Part shown: piece by piece, positions 1 to 11,069 of the stretch
Position numbering within the stretch: the stretch's first letter is position 1
How the letters are laid out: each line of letters opens with the position of its first letter
Assembly: GCA_025716855.1 (NCBI GenBank)
Contig: JAIXMQ010000064.1
Coordinates: forward strand, 1 to 64,000
Length of the DNA stretch: 64,000 nucleotides
Direction: 5' to 3'
From: Pilaira anomala
Taxonomy: Eukaryota > Mucoromycota > Mucoromycetes > Mucorales > Mucoraceae
Position numbers and translations under genes: made by a program
The notes under the pieces: model-generated
The model's input: the letters and a program-made list of their open reading frames with translations, nothing else
Databases searched by the model: none
Told to the model about the DNA's origin: nothing

Positions 1-1438
1 AGATCATTCGGTTTTGAAGATAAATTTGATTGTGGGTAAGTCACCAACTGGACCTGGACTATGGAGAGGAAATCCTTTATACGCATCCCATAAAGCACTC
101 ATCGAACAGATAACCGTTAAAGTCCGAAAAGTATTACGATATTGTTCTTCACAACAACCGCCAATACCGGAAGCTGAACAATGGGATAAAATAAAAATCG
201 CAACCAAAAAGACGATAAGAGAATATAGCTATGAGTATGTAGATTGGCGAAAAAAGACTATTCGACATTTGGAGCGGAAAAGAAATCGTATTCTACGGGG
301 AAAACCAGTACCAGCATTGCGAGTAAGCTTAATTACACCTATCGATAGACAACTTGGAATACTGCAACAAGAACTGACAGATATTGCGGCACTGAAAGCT
401 GGATTACGTTGGCGAGAGAACGGAGAAAAATCTGCTGGATTTTTAAAACGAATATATCAAACTCGTACTATACAGCAACACATGACCGCTGTTCGACAGA
501 CAGTCAATATTACTGTAGAAACAGAGCCACCTACCGATTCACAAATCACAGATCCTGTTGCCATGAGCAACGTAGTAAGCCAATATTATCAACAGTTGTA
601 TACTAATGATCCCGTTTCACCTACAGAAATAGATGGTTATTTACAACCAATTAATTTTGATAGGAAAGTAAGTCATGACGATAATGAAGGCTTGATAGCA
701 CCCATCCCTTTTGATGAAATATTTGAACAAGCTAAGCGAAGTCCAGTTCATAGCAGCCCTGGTGAAGATGGGCTAGGATACCAATACGTGAAGATACTTT
801 TTCGGATCGTGGAACTCCAACCGCTGATTTTGAAAGTCTATAACCAAGCACTTATCGATGGAATCATTCCCGACTCTTGGAAAGATATTCGGGTAAGACT
901 ACTACCAAAAAAAGGAGACCTCACGAATTTGAAAAACTGGAGACCAATATCCTTGATTAATTGTGATGCAAAAATATTTACACGAATTATTAATCTGCGT
1001 TTGGCCGAAATCACCAACCGTATCATCCAACCAGCACAAACTGGATTCATGAGAGGACGTTTTATTGGAGACAATGGCTTATTACTACACCTCGTGATCC
1101 AACAAGCTCGTCAATATAAATATTCTGGGGTTGGTTTATTACTTGACCAAGAAAAGGCCTATGATAGAGTCAACCCTGATTATCTGGTAAAAGTTTTATC
1201 ATCGTTCGGTTTTCATAGTACGTTTATTAGATGCATTCGTCAACTGTTCTTCAGTAATCAGGTGCAGATAAACGTCAACGGCTTTATGTCGCCTACAGTA
1301 AATCAAGAAAGAGGCCTTCGACAGGGTGATCCTCTATCCCCAATACTATTCAATCTCGCTCTCGAACCTTTGTTATTATCTATCCTACAAGACACTTCTA
1401 TAATTGGCTACAGAACCGGCGACTCTTCTAGAACTCAG

Positions 1439-2240
1439 TGTTGTATTTGACCTATACTATCTACTCATATAAAAAGGATATTATATAACTCTCATTTAAA
1501 CAATAAATGACTATATTACTTAAAGATTGACATATCAATACGAATTGATACACAATACAATGTTATAAAACAATTATCGGACTATGGGAAATACATGATG
1601 TAGAATTAACACTAAATTCTGATAATTCAATCCAAAACCTATTACAAGTTTAGATTGAATAATTAAAATTGACACTATATTAGTAAAGTACTTGTAGGAA
1701 GCAAAGCGATGTTGCATCATATGTTTAATAGTTGAGTAGCTACACCTATTAAACCAGAACAGATATGAGTAATAATCCGGGCTGACTCTTGTATTTATAA
1801 TAAAGAATATATGACAGATCTTGTATATATTCATACCTTACATTATGTGCTTTGGGCAATAAATAAAGGTAAAAGATCGTCGGTACATAATTGAATTAAG
1901 TCATTGTGTTACCTCGATTGAGCGCTATGACAGGGTAATCCAGTACCTGTCATATCTCAGATACAAACACCTACACTGTTCTACTTACATCATGCAAAAC
2001 TAAAAACATAAAATAATAAACTATATATCACGCTAGACATTAGAGCTGATATATAGACCAAATAATACTATAACATTATGTCATTAACAAATCTTTAGTA
2101 ATAATATAAATAGTCGCATAGTTTAGAAATATGGAGCTCTCAGTTAATTTTGAATAAAGAATAAACCCCCTTTGTTCGTTGTCATTTAATTTATCGCCTT
2201 TATTTTATTTTTATAAAACCCTTCAAACCGAATTCCAACA
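1439..2240. mobile_element. Solo LTR inserted in the LINE reverse transcriptase
   Basis: An 802-base non-coding block starts TGTTG and ends CAACA, perfect 5-base inverted termini of the TG..CA type. It is flanked by the direct repeat CTCAG at 1434-1438 and 2241-2245. LTR plus one repeat is 807 bases, a multiple of three, and cutting it out returns the RT frame to Gln-Gln-Ile-Lys directly before LLAYADD. These features match a retrotransposon LTR left after LTR-LTR recombination. No internal gag-pol, primer-binding site or second LTR is present. I first considered a hAT-type DNA element, but the 5-base duplication and TG..CA ends fit an LTR better. Ty3 or Ty1 parentage cannot be told. Confidence 0.75.
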
Positions 2241-2996
2241 CTCAGCAAATCAAGCTACTAGCTTATGCGGATGATATATGTGTACTGTTGCACTCACAAG
2301 AGGATTATAATCGCTTACAAACTCACCTACATCGATACGCAAAAGTCTCGAACGCTAAATTTAATCAAGACAAAACTGAAGCATTCTCTTTAAGTGGTAG
2401 ACATAACGACGAATGGAAGATGGTGTTGGACAACCAGCTAATTACCAAGTATCACACCAACCGGTCACCTACACCATTTCGCTATCTGGGGTTTTATATG
2501 GCCTACACCATTAGTCAACGAAATTGGATACAAGACAAGCTGATTACCACGATCAAGTCTCTAACTAAATTATATTCTACTCGACAACTATCTCTGCGAG
2601 GTCGGGTTACTATTATCAATACACTAATTATGACAAAAATTTGGTATTGCTTACGATTACTCCAACCAACACAAGCCTTTCTCAATCAAATCCAGTCTCT
2701 TATGTATGGCTTTGTGTGGAAGAATAAACGACCACTGGTATCCTTCAATCAACTTTGTTTGCCTATTATCAAAGGAGGTCTCGGAGTCTTAAGCCCTCAT
2801 ACCCAGTTCCTAGCCCTCCAAATTCGACATCTCCGACATCTTTTCTGTAACTCGGTCACATCAAAGTTATTTCAACCTTTCATACAACATCATGTTTCCT
2901 TGATTAACGGTAACTCCAGTATGTGTACTTTATCTTTTTTTATTCCTGAACTTAGACACCATTCACTGAATCATCCGACCTCAATCCTTCATGCAT

Positions 2997-3529
2997 TGAT
3001 ACAGCTAGGGATTATTTAGTTGTATAAGTTGGGGATAGTTATTAAATGTAGAAAGAGGATACAGATAATAGAAAAGTAAATAAAAATGTGAGCACCAGAC
3101 TATTGAGTTGTCAACTTAGAAAGACTTTATTATATTTAGTTTATGAGAAATAATATTTAGCGACTAGTTGTCTTTAAAGGAGTATCAGCAAAGTTATTAT
3201 TTAACAATGGGATGACTAGCAATAAGATAAGAGTAGGAAATACAGAGATTCACAAAGAAATATTAAATTTATTTATATTATAGACGTAAGGTAATGAATA
3301 TTAAGCAACGAATTCTTAGAAAGATACTTTGAGAGGTAATAAATACACAATAGAAAGTAAACAATGAAGAATTGGGAAGGAATATTAAAAGAACCAGACA
3401 GTGAATACAAATGAACTTATTTAAAGTTATTACTTGATTGAAGATTTATTTATGTTGTTTTTAGAGGAGGTATTTATATGTTTTTTGAAAGTTGGTGTTA
3501 CCCTCAATTGAAATTAAAGAGGCGTAACA
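2997..3529. mobile_element. Second solo LTR-like insertion in the LINE
   Basis: This 533-base AT-rich block without ORFs starts TGATAC and ends GTAACA, whose reverse complement is TGTTAC, so the ends are imperfect TG..CA inverted repeats. GCAT precedes it at 2993-2996 and follows it at 3530-3533. Block plus one repeat is 537 bases, a multiple of three, and removal rejoins the LINE frame. The duplication is only four bases by this reading (five, GCATT, if the boundary moves by one), so the call is weaker than for the first LTR. The last 37 bases contain a near-palindrome, TGTTACCCTC..GAGGCGTAACA. Confidence 0.55.
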
Positions 3530-4647
3530 GCATTATACAAAGCTTTTGATCAATTTGGTTTTCGTCCAGACTTGGCTCAGCTGTCACTTCAGCAGCTGTT
3601 ACTTATCCCGCTGCGATATCTTTTTGTCGACGTACCTGAGTCACAATGGCTCAATAAACATAGACGTTTTACCGCACACCATTTCTTTGTTTACGACTTC
3701 CGAATATCTCGTCTGCGACTCAAGGTATTAGGTGAATATGATTGTAAACCTGGTCTCTGTAAGCAGTTGTTTAAACAAGTTCTTCATTTTCGCACTATGT
3801 CAATACAACCTTATTTGTGGAATTTTATTTTAAAAGATACGCCAGCTCACGAAATCAGTCGAGTGGATTTATCTTTATACAAGTCCTTTCAACAGATGTC
3901 ATCGTGGAAAAACTTTCACATTCTCAATTATCGTTCCTTGATAAGCGGCAATAATAATACTGAAGCTCTATTAATATCAGCTGCCTCACTGAAAAAATTC
4001 TGGTCTACCTCAATGCTCCTTCAAACTCGCGATCTATGGTATCGCACCTTCTCAAAGAAGCTACCTACTACTTCCTTCCTACATATAATAGGAACAGTTG
4101 AATCCCCTAATTGTCGCTTGTGTGGTAACTCCAATATCGATACTCTTGATCATTTTCTGTTTTACTGCCCGCTCAAACAAGAAATCTGGTCTTCAGTGCT
4201 GCTACAATATTTCAGTACTCCTCCCCTTACAGCTGCGGAAACCTTAACTACGTTACTTACTCTTACACCCCCTACAATAATTGGCCGTACTCAGATCCCA
4301 ACTCTTTATACTATTGTAGCCATAACGCACTGGACGATCTGGATCCATTACTGGAATTTCATTATTGACAAAAAACCTTTCTTAGCAACAGCTATTCTGA
4401 CTTCCATTCACTCCCAAGTGTCTCTAATACTACATCCTCCAAGTCAAGCCTAGATCGCTCTACGATTGAACCTTTATTTACTTTATATTTTTCCTTTATT
4501 TCATTTTCATTCTTTTAATTTTAATTACCTCATATTTAAGTCCCACCTCTCCGAGGATGTGTGACCCACAAGTTTAATAAAACTTATTTTACAAAAAAAA
4601 AAAAAAAAAAAAATTGCTGAAAAATACAATACTGCACTTATAGGGAA

Positions 4648-4803
4648 ATTCTTCAGTTACAGTCAATACACTGAATTAAAAAATACTTCAGCTACAATGA
4701 ATACTTTATGCATTAAATAAAGTAAATACTTCAGTTAAAGTAAATACTTCAGTTATTAAATAATTCATCAGTTATATTAAATGAATATACTACTTGAGTT
4801 GCA
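4648..4803 (+). repeat. Degenerate tandem array of AATACTTCAGTTA-like units
   Basis: At least six imperfect copies of a 12-18 base unit built on (A)ATACTTCAGTTA occur between the LINE tail and the Helitron remnant, for example at 4648-4659, 4683-4694, 4725-4737 and 4743-4755. Spacing is irregular, and later copies drift (TCATCAGTTA, CTTGAGTTG). A TATATAAA stretch follows at 4805-4812. The array could belong to the 5' region of the Helitron or to another element; this cannot be decided from one copy. Confidence 0.6.
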
Positions 4804-5036
4804 GTATATAAAGAGTAAAATGCTTTCTGACTTTTCATTTTTCTTCATTTTATTATTATAAAGAAGAAATAAGTTTATAATTCCATCTATTACTACAAAA
4901 ATTTATTCATCCTGTCTTGCCTCTCTTGATGCTGACTATACATTCGAAACATGTATTGACTGTCGAGTAAGTAACAGCTCATTATCATATAAAAAACTCA
5001 AAATAAAAAAAAATACTTATATTTCATTTTGGAACG

Positions 5037-6130
5037 TTCAAAGATTTACAATAGAAACCGTCGTCTTCTTCGTCGTAACGCTGCAACTGTACCAGTGAGT
5101 TCAACTGAAGTAGACGAAACTAGTTCAGATATAAAACCGAAAGAGCTACTAGACCTGCAGCTTATATTTCTGAATTGAATAAAATAGTACCTTTGGATAT
5201 GGGAAAAATGAATGTACAATGTCCAGACTGCAAAGCTTATCACTGGAAAGGAGAAAAAACGAATGGAGGCTCTTGGGAATCATGTTGTAAAAAAGGTTCC
5301 GTCAAATTACCATTGTTGAATGAGCCACCTCAGCTTTTAAATAATTTATTAACTGGTGTTCATCCTAAATCAACTGCTTTCTTGAACAACTTAAGACAGT
5401 ATTATTCAGCATTTGCCTTCACTTCTTTTGGAACAGCCGGAAAAAATTCAAATAATACTACAAATAACACCGGTTCTAGATTTATGCCATTTCAGGCTCA
5501 TGGTAAACTATATCACCTCCAAGTGCCAATTTTTTTAAGCAGTAATAATCGACCACAATATAGCCAGTTGTATATCTATGATTCTGCTTATGCAGCTGAT
5601 ATAAGATCCACAGATCAACGAAACCATTTGTTAGAGATTTAATCAACGACTTGAGTATTATGCTCCATTATCAATGCAATAATCCATTTGTTGAAATTTA
5701 CAAGCACGCACACAAGATTTTATCAACTGAGGCAGATTGTCAATTAAGAGAGAATAATAACGAGCCTTTTCATGTTCGTCTTAATCCTCAAATGAAAATG
5801 GAATTAATTGTTGGTAAAGATAAAAGAACTCAAAATCTACCAACGGTCAACGAAATTGCAGCAATTATCCCAAATGAATATGCCGAGAATAGTTTCAGAG
5901 ATATTTTGATCACATATATAAATACTGATCATACCGGGCTTTTCAAAAGAATCAATGAAACACATGCAGCTTACATGCCTCTTCATTATGTTTTATTATT
6001 CCCTGCTGGTGATTATGGTTGGAATTGGGGAATGAGGCTTGCTAATTCGGATAAAAGAGAGTTTTATCATTTTCGATTGCACGTTAGGGAAAATGAGTCT
6101 AAAAACTTATTCCTTTCTAGACGCTTAAGG
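5037..6130 (+). pseudogene. Helitron Rep/helicase N-terminal region, decayed fragment
   Basis: Reading 5150-5640 and then, after a frame change near 5640, 5651-6130 gives the usual N-terminal course of Helitron replication proteins. There is a Cys pair in NVQCPDCKAYHW; then FQAHGKLYHLQVP and QYSQLYIYDSAYA; then NNPFVEIYKHAHKIL; then FRDILITYIN and AAYMPLHYVLLFPAGDYGW. It ends near REFYHFRLHVREN, where the Rep (HUH) and helicase domains should begin but are missing. Another frameshift lies near 5140. So this is a broken, 3'-deleted copy. After 6130 the reading is AT-rich and unlike a Helitron; a short piece near 6180-6270 (NVILDTERISKALYTNNPA) is unidentified. Confidence 0.7.
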
Positions 6131-6472
6131 TCAATATATATATTTTTTTGGTACTTCAATATATATATAACAATTTACTGGCATGAATGTAATATTAGAT
6201 ACAGAACGCATCAGCAAGGCCCTGTACACCAACAACCCTGCCAGTGGTCTACATTTCACATAGACTTTCAAATGGCCTCATTCAATACAAGGTTCTTTTT
6301 TTTTTTTACGTTTTTCTTATAAATAAATAAATTTTAAAATTCTTATATCACCAAAAAAAACATGGCATATCTAATAAACATTATTAAAAAGCAATTGTAA
6401 AAGGAAATATTTAATTAGCAATAAAAAAGAGCACTCGATTAGCATTGAAAAAAAAAACACCCGTTAAGCATT

Positions 6473-6522
6473 GCTCACCACCCGCGCCCGTTTAGGGCGA
6501 CGACGGCCGTAGGTCGGCTAGT
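6473..6522 (+). mobile_element. Possible Helitron 3' terminus (GC-rich hairpins then CTAG/T)
   Basis: A sudden GC-rich stretch in AT-rich surroundings contains CGCCC-GTTTA-GGGCG, a perfect 5-base-pair stem, then ACGGCCGT, an 8-base palindrome, and ends CTAG at 6518-6521 followed by T. Helitrons are known to end in a short GC-rich hairpin a few bases before CTRR, inserted between A and T. Its place about 400 bases downstream of a Helitron protein remnant supports the reading. A 5' TC terminus was not found, and one copy cannot prove the end. Confidence 0.45.
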
Positions 6523-6931
6523 TTTTCTATACAACAAGTTTATCTACTCTAATTACTTAATTGGTTCTTTTATATAAATCACATCATCGTATTTATTGAC
6601 ATAAATCTCCTTTTATATTAATTATCAGGTACAGCAGCCAGTTACATTAACTTGGTTAATCTTCAGGAACTAGTTTATACATGACAAGCAACGTGGGCAA
6701 ACTGATGGACAAAGCCTAGGTCAGGTTTCACTATTCATGCAACGCCTCTTTAATTACTATTTTACTATATATACTAAGATGCTTTTTGTATCTTTTAATA
6801 AAAAAGTTTAGTTTATTTTTGCAGTCTGATTATTTAACCTTTGTTATATATTTTTATTGCACTTTATTTTCGTTTGTTCTATCTCATTTATAGCTCGAAC
6901 ATCTCAACAAGTCTATAAATATATGCTTTTA
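6523..6931. other. Spacer between transposon debris and the Sec14-like gene
   Basis: AT-rich sequence without a convincing ORF. It contains the 3' flank of the minus-strand Sec14-like gene. No repeat or RNA gene was seen. Confidence 0.6.
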
Positions 6932-8510
6932 TTAAACCCAATCAGTAATATCCTTTTCAGACCAAGTATTGGTATTATAGCAAACAAAAAGTCTATCATT
7001 TTCATCAATTCTAATTAACCCTTTCACATGATAACTAGTTTCACCACGTATAACCTTTTCTGCCTTGATACGTGACACACGATACTGTTGAGCAAACCCT
7101 AAACGATCCAGTAAATCTTGTTGAAGATTAGTAGCAACAGGCTCGTTTGCCCATTTTTCTGTCGTTAATTCATAATCAGCGACTATATCCCAATATTGGT
7201 TGACACAAGGTATACTAAGTGACACTTGTTTTGTTCCAGCTTTAGGTAAGCGAGACATTGGAAGATCGTCCAAGGACGGTTTATTGGGATCGCCTGTGAT
7301 AATAACTGGTAATCCATCCGAATCTATAAATTTCTCAAGCTCTTCCAAGTTTTTTGTGAATACGATCTTACTAGCAACAACAGGATCAAGAAGAGGTGTA
7401 ATCAGGTTCCAAACTTTGTTTGAGAAAAAATGATGAAAGACGTTATTGAATAAATTCTTTTCCTTAATAAACATGATTTAACTTACTAGTAGAGAATACC
7501 CAGGGAGCCTTATGTACACATGCAAGACCTAATGTCTCTGGATAATATGCTTGAAAACATTCTACTAAAAACTTTACAGTTTCAAAATCCTTGAATGATG
7601 GTGTACAAAAATGAAATTAGTTTTTTTTTTTTTTCTTTTTTTTCCCTTTTATGTGTATATTCAAATTGCTGTATAGCAACTAACCATATTAGCCATAGTA
7701 AAGTTTTCTAAATTAAATACGATGCAAACAGTATCCATAGGATAATCACAAATAACGCGGGATGTTTCGACAATATAAAGTGTCAATAATTTCATAATTT
7801 CAAGAGGTTGATTGTCTTTATGATGAATCTGTACATTTACAAAACTTTTTTTACCAAATGTTAGTAGATATTTAATAATATATATTTTTCCATCATCATC
7901 TTATTTTGTCTTACCAAACACCCCGAGCCTGTTTATCAGGACCACCTAAAGTTACCATCTTCAAATCCAGCTGATTTTTAAAAGCAACACCCAAACCAGG
8001 CTTTGCTTTTTCCAACTCGTGAATCAACCCTGTCTCGCCTAGAGAAACGATTTCATTTGAACGCATCTCTAATCGCCAACGCAACGTATTTGCCAGCATG
8101 TTGAAAGAAGCGTCTAAATCCCATTTTCGAGCGCGTAAAAACCGCAAAAGTGTTGAGTCTGGATTATTGTTAGCTACGAGACCCCAAAAGGACTCACGCA
8201 ATAAAGAACCTGGAATTAGGGGTAAGGCCTTTTCTAAAGGCAAACTGGACCAACGAGGGTCAGAATTGGCTCCTAAAAAATAATTGTGGTGTGGGTCTTC
8301 CTTTTTAGCTCCAAAGAATCCTTTTTTCACTGGCTTTTCTTTGGTTGGGTCTGCTAAAACTATTTCTTGGCCTGATTGTGTGAAGAGTTGAAGGAGACGT
8401 GCCCACATGGTCTTTAAACTGGCAGTTTGACTTTCAGTCAAGTTACCTGCATGACCTGGTTTACGATGCTCTAATGATATTTGGTTCGTAGGGAATATAA
8501 TGTTGGCCAT
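6932..8510 (-). CDS. Sec14-like CRAL-TRIO lipid-transfer protein
   Basis: Predicted phosphatidylinositol/phospholipid-transfer type protein that would move lipid between membranes from the cytosol. Four exons read on the minus strand: 7915-8510, 7685-7844, 7487-7589 and 6932-7413, giving 446 residues; phases agree at every junction. Start is the ATG at 8510. An N-terminal helical CRAL-TRIO_N-like part (TLLRFLRARKWDLDASFNML, about residues 121-140) is followed by the CRAL-TRIO lobe: GVCFVNVQIHH, then FNLENFTMANMDFETVKFLV, ECFQAYYPETLG and APWVFSTIWNLITPLLDPVV, the order typical of Sec14 domains. A long C-terminal extension (SLSIPCVNQYWDIVADYELT and later) goes beyond the lobe, as in larger fungal CRAL-TRIO proteins. 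Exact orthology (PDR16/17-like or other) is unresolved. Confidence 0.88.
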
Positions 8511-9062
8511 TGTTTAATTTTGTTTTTTCTTTTAAAAAAAATAAAAGGTTTAAAAGAGAGAGTGTTGTCTTGGCAAAAAGAATTTGTTTGCTGTCAATTG
8601 GCTGAGTTTAACTAGTGATAAAAGCTTCACTGTGCTTCTTTAGGCATAATTTGTGCGACATTAATTATATCCAGATACATATTCATATTGCAATGCTAGC
8701 TTTTCATTCATATAGAATCCTTTTAATTAGCTAGTAAAAGATTTAACATGATATGTATGCGTATTATTATGTATGTACATTAGTGTGTACATGTTCTTCA
8801 ATGACGTCGGTCGGTGTGATACTATTTAGACTGAGGTTTAACCGTAATTTAGCTTTTTATTATTTTTAGGCTCTTATCTTCTTCATTTCCCGATAACAAA
8901 AAAGAATGTATTTGCCATATATTTTATTATGAGAAAATGTTGAAAGGTGTCGAGTTGTTTCATAACGTAATAATCTCCCTTAGTAAATCCAAGCATTAAT
9001 GAGAATGTAACTGACAGCTTCTTTTTTATATATATAAAATTACAACGACACAAACAGTTTAT
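8511..9062. other. Spacer holding the Sec14-like gene promoter and RPAP3-like 3' flank
   Basis: Contains the 5' flank of the minus-strand gene starting at 8510 and the 3' flank of the next minus-strand gene. AT-rich; no ORF, repeat or clear TATA motif stands out. Confidence 0.5.
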
Positions 9063-10840
9063 TTAAACTTTAATGCCATATACTTTTGCAATCTTTTTAA
9101 ACTTTTCCTTGTCAATATCTGAATCTTTAATCGTATCGAATAATCTTTGAATATCTAAGATATATATATATATATATAAAAAATTAAAGTTAGATCATTT
9201 TAGAATCTTTTTTATTTTACCTTGTTGATGTTTCTTGCTCAAGAACATGATCAACATATCAATACGTTTCACTTGAGATAAGCCTTCTAATACATTAAAT
9301 ACATCTTGTGCTGGTTTCTCTTTAACATATCTAGATTCTAACATATCAATCATCTTTTCAAATTGATCTGATTCCAACGAAGATTTAAAAAGTGTAGCAT
9401 AGGATGATGGTGGGATGTACTTTAAGAAATATATATATATATATATATATATTAAGCTTTGAGTTGAATAAATATGTATTTTCATAAATAAGCTTACCTG
9501 AAAGTACTGGTATAAAATATCATCTCCTCTACCTTTGTAAGTTTTCCAATCTCTTTCAAATTCGAAATTTGTACGAGGACAAGTGAATTTTGCTGCTGGT
9601 GAAGTAGGCTTTGGTACAAGAGTTGCAGTAGGCTTTGGTGCAAAAGTTGCAGTGGGTTTTTGTGGTGGTGGAGTAGTAGGTTTTGATGCGGATGATGATG
9701 ATGATGGTGTAGTGACAGGACTCTTTTTAATTTCCTGTACCTTTGCCGTGCTGATAGGCTTTATATCTGAATAAGCTTCATCAACAACTTTAATAGGTAA
9801 ACGACGCATGGGCTCATTAGTAGAAGTCTAAGAGGGGAGACACATGATATGAATTACATGTTCAATACTTAATTTTATATCACATTTGTCCTACCTTAAC
9901 TTTTGACTTTTCTGTTGATTTTTGTGCAGCAGGTAATTTTTTGAGTTCATCCAAGATTGATTTATTGTTTGGATCAATGGATAAACCAGTTTCAAAGTCT
10001 AAGTTGTGGTTGGTTATTGAGGAGGGAATTGCAATGTAGAGATTTATTTACCTTTTCTGGCTTCGTTTAATCTACCCAATTCTCTCAATGCAATACCACG
10101 TCTCCATAACGCTTTGACATTTTTTGGTTGAAGTTGAATACCTCTTGTGCAATCTTTTTCTGCTTCTAAAAATCTAAAAAAAAAAAAAAAAATGTCAACC
10201 CACCTTGTTTTAATTTTAATTTTAATTTTTTGTACCTATTAATTTTTAAATAAGCCATGGCACGATTGACAAAATAAACAGGTACAGTTGGATCCAAATC
10301 AATAGCTTTTCCATAAAAAGCAATTGCATTTTTGAAGTCTTTCTTTCCAAAGCATTCATTTCCCTTTTTTTTTTTTGAATAAGGATACAAAAAAAAAAAA
10401 AAATAATAATAATAAAACAAATACACTATGTATTTACCTTTGCTTTCTCAGCTTCTGCTCTTTCAGTTCGTGCTTGATTTTTTGGCTGTACTGTTGTTGT
10501 TACTGACTATTAGTCATGATCATGATAACTGTCAATGACACGTGTGATATATGTTTGAAACGTGAAAAATTAAGAATTATACCTTCTTGGCTTCTAAAGA
10601 TTCTAAACCGACTGGTTTAAGGTTATCCAAAATCAGTTCAGTTGACTGACGCACGGGTGGTAAAGCCTAAATAGAAAAAAATTGTTAGCTCATAACTTTT
10701 TAGTGATATAGATACAAAAATACTCTTTTTACTTTATCATGTACTGCTTTTCTTCTGGTCAGTGCTTCATCCTTAATATCTATTTCTTTTTTCCAAGCTG
10801 AAAGATCCTTCCAAATACTATCCAGATGCTTATTTGTCAT
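9063..10840 (-). CDS. RPAP3: RPAP3-like TPR co-chaperone (R2TP complex)
   Basis: Likely RNA polymerase II-associated protein 3 homologue, the TPR subunit of the R2TP/Hsp90 assembly machine (yeast Tah1 is the short form). Nine exons on the minus strand: 10733-10840, 10583-10666, 10438-10485, 10236-10363, about 10051-10173, 9895-9998, 9498-9827, 9221-9419 and 9063-9154; about 404 residues. TPR repeats span roughly residues 75-165 (GNECFGKKDFKNAIAFYGKA; FVNRAMAYLKINR; CTRGIQLQPKNVKALWRRG; FETGLSIDPNN). A Ser/Pro/Lys-rich linker with KPTATFAPKPTATLVPKPTS repeats follows, then an RPAP3_C-type helical domain from NFEFERDWKTYKG to the end. Start ATG is at 10840. The fifth exon boundary carries a one-base uncertainty. 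Confidence 0.85.
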
Positions 10841-11069
10841 GTTGTTAGAATAGGTAAAGTAAAAGAGAGAGAGAGATAAAGAACAAGCCACTTTCAATAA
10901 CTTTAACAAAAATATCAAAACAATCGGCTGTTCAAAGGAATTCCCCGTAAATATTTTTAGCCTGAGAAATGACGAACACACATTTTCGAAAAAAAAAAAA
11001 AGCATAAATATTGGAACTACTTTTTTTTTTTTTTTTGTCTTTTTTCTCTATTTCTTTTTTATAAAAAAA
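10841..11069. promoter_or_regulatory. Short divergent promoter, RPAP3-like / trehalase
   Basis: Only 229 bases separate the two divergent start codons, so both promoters must lie here. The region has an AG-rich tract, a poly-T run near 11021-11036 and pyrimidine-rich sequence right before the trehalase ATG. No strong TATA box is visible. Confidence 0.55.

Larger units (their letters stand above)
2..4453 (+). pseudogene. LINE ORF2: reverse transcriptase with zf-RVT tail, interrupted
   Basis: Three in-phase coding pieces (2-1438, 2241-2996, 3530-4453) form one broken polyprotein. Piece one opens with DHSVL, like the end of an AP-endonuclease domain. It then shows RT motifs: WRPISLINCDAKIF near 940-985, QTGFMRGRFIGDN near 1040, the first catalytic aspartate in LLLDQEKAYDRV near 1138-1172, and GLRQGDPLSPILFN near 1315-1352. 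Piece two begins just before the YADD catalytic motif (near 2262-2273) and carries the thumb region. Piece three holds CRLCGNSNIDTLDHFLFYC (about 4114-4170), the C..C..H..C pattern of the reverse-transcriptase zinc-binding domain. Both inserts bring stop codons, so this copy cannot make full-length protein. Apart from the inserts the frame is clean, so the element was probably young when hit. Confidence 0.9.
1..4613 (+). mobile_element. Non-LTR retrotransposon (LINE), 5' end outside window, disrupted by two solo LTRs
   Basis: The element is cut by the left window edge and ends in a run of 21 A at 4593-4613, preceded by AATAAA at 4576-4581, the usual tail of a LINE copied by target-primed reverse transcription. 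Its coding frame is a reverse transcriptase followed by a C-terminal zinc knuckle (separate entry). Two blocks without coding sense, 1439-2240 and 2997-3529, interrupt the frame; removing each with one copy of its flanking direct repeat keeps the same phase. The AP-endonuclease part, the gag-like ORF1 and the 5' target duplication lie outside the window. Family assignment within the L1/Tad-like group cannot be made by eye. Confidence 0.9.

Noticed and set aside
1439..2240. hAT-type DNA transposon reading of the insert (CAGTG-like end)
   Set aside because: No 8-base target duplication; TG..CA ends with a 5-base duplication explain the frame restoration better.
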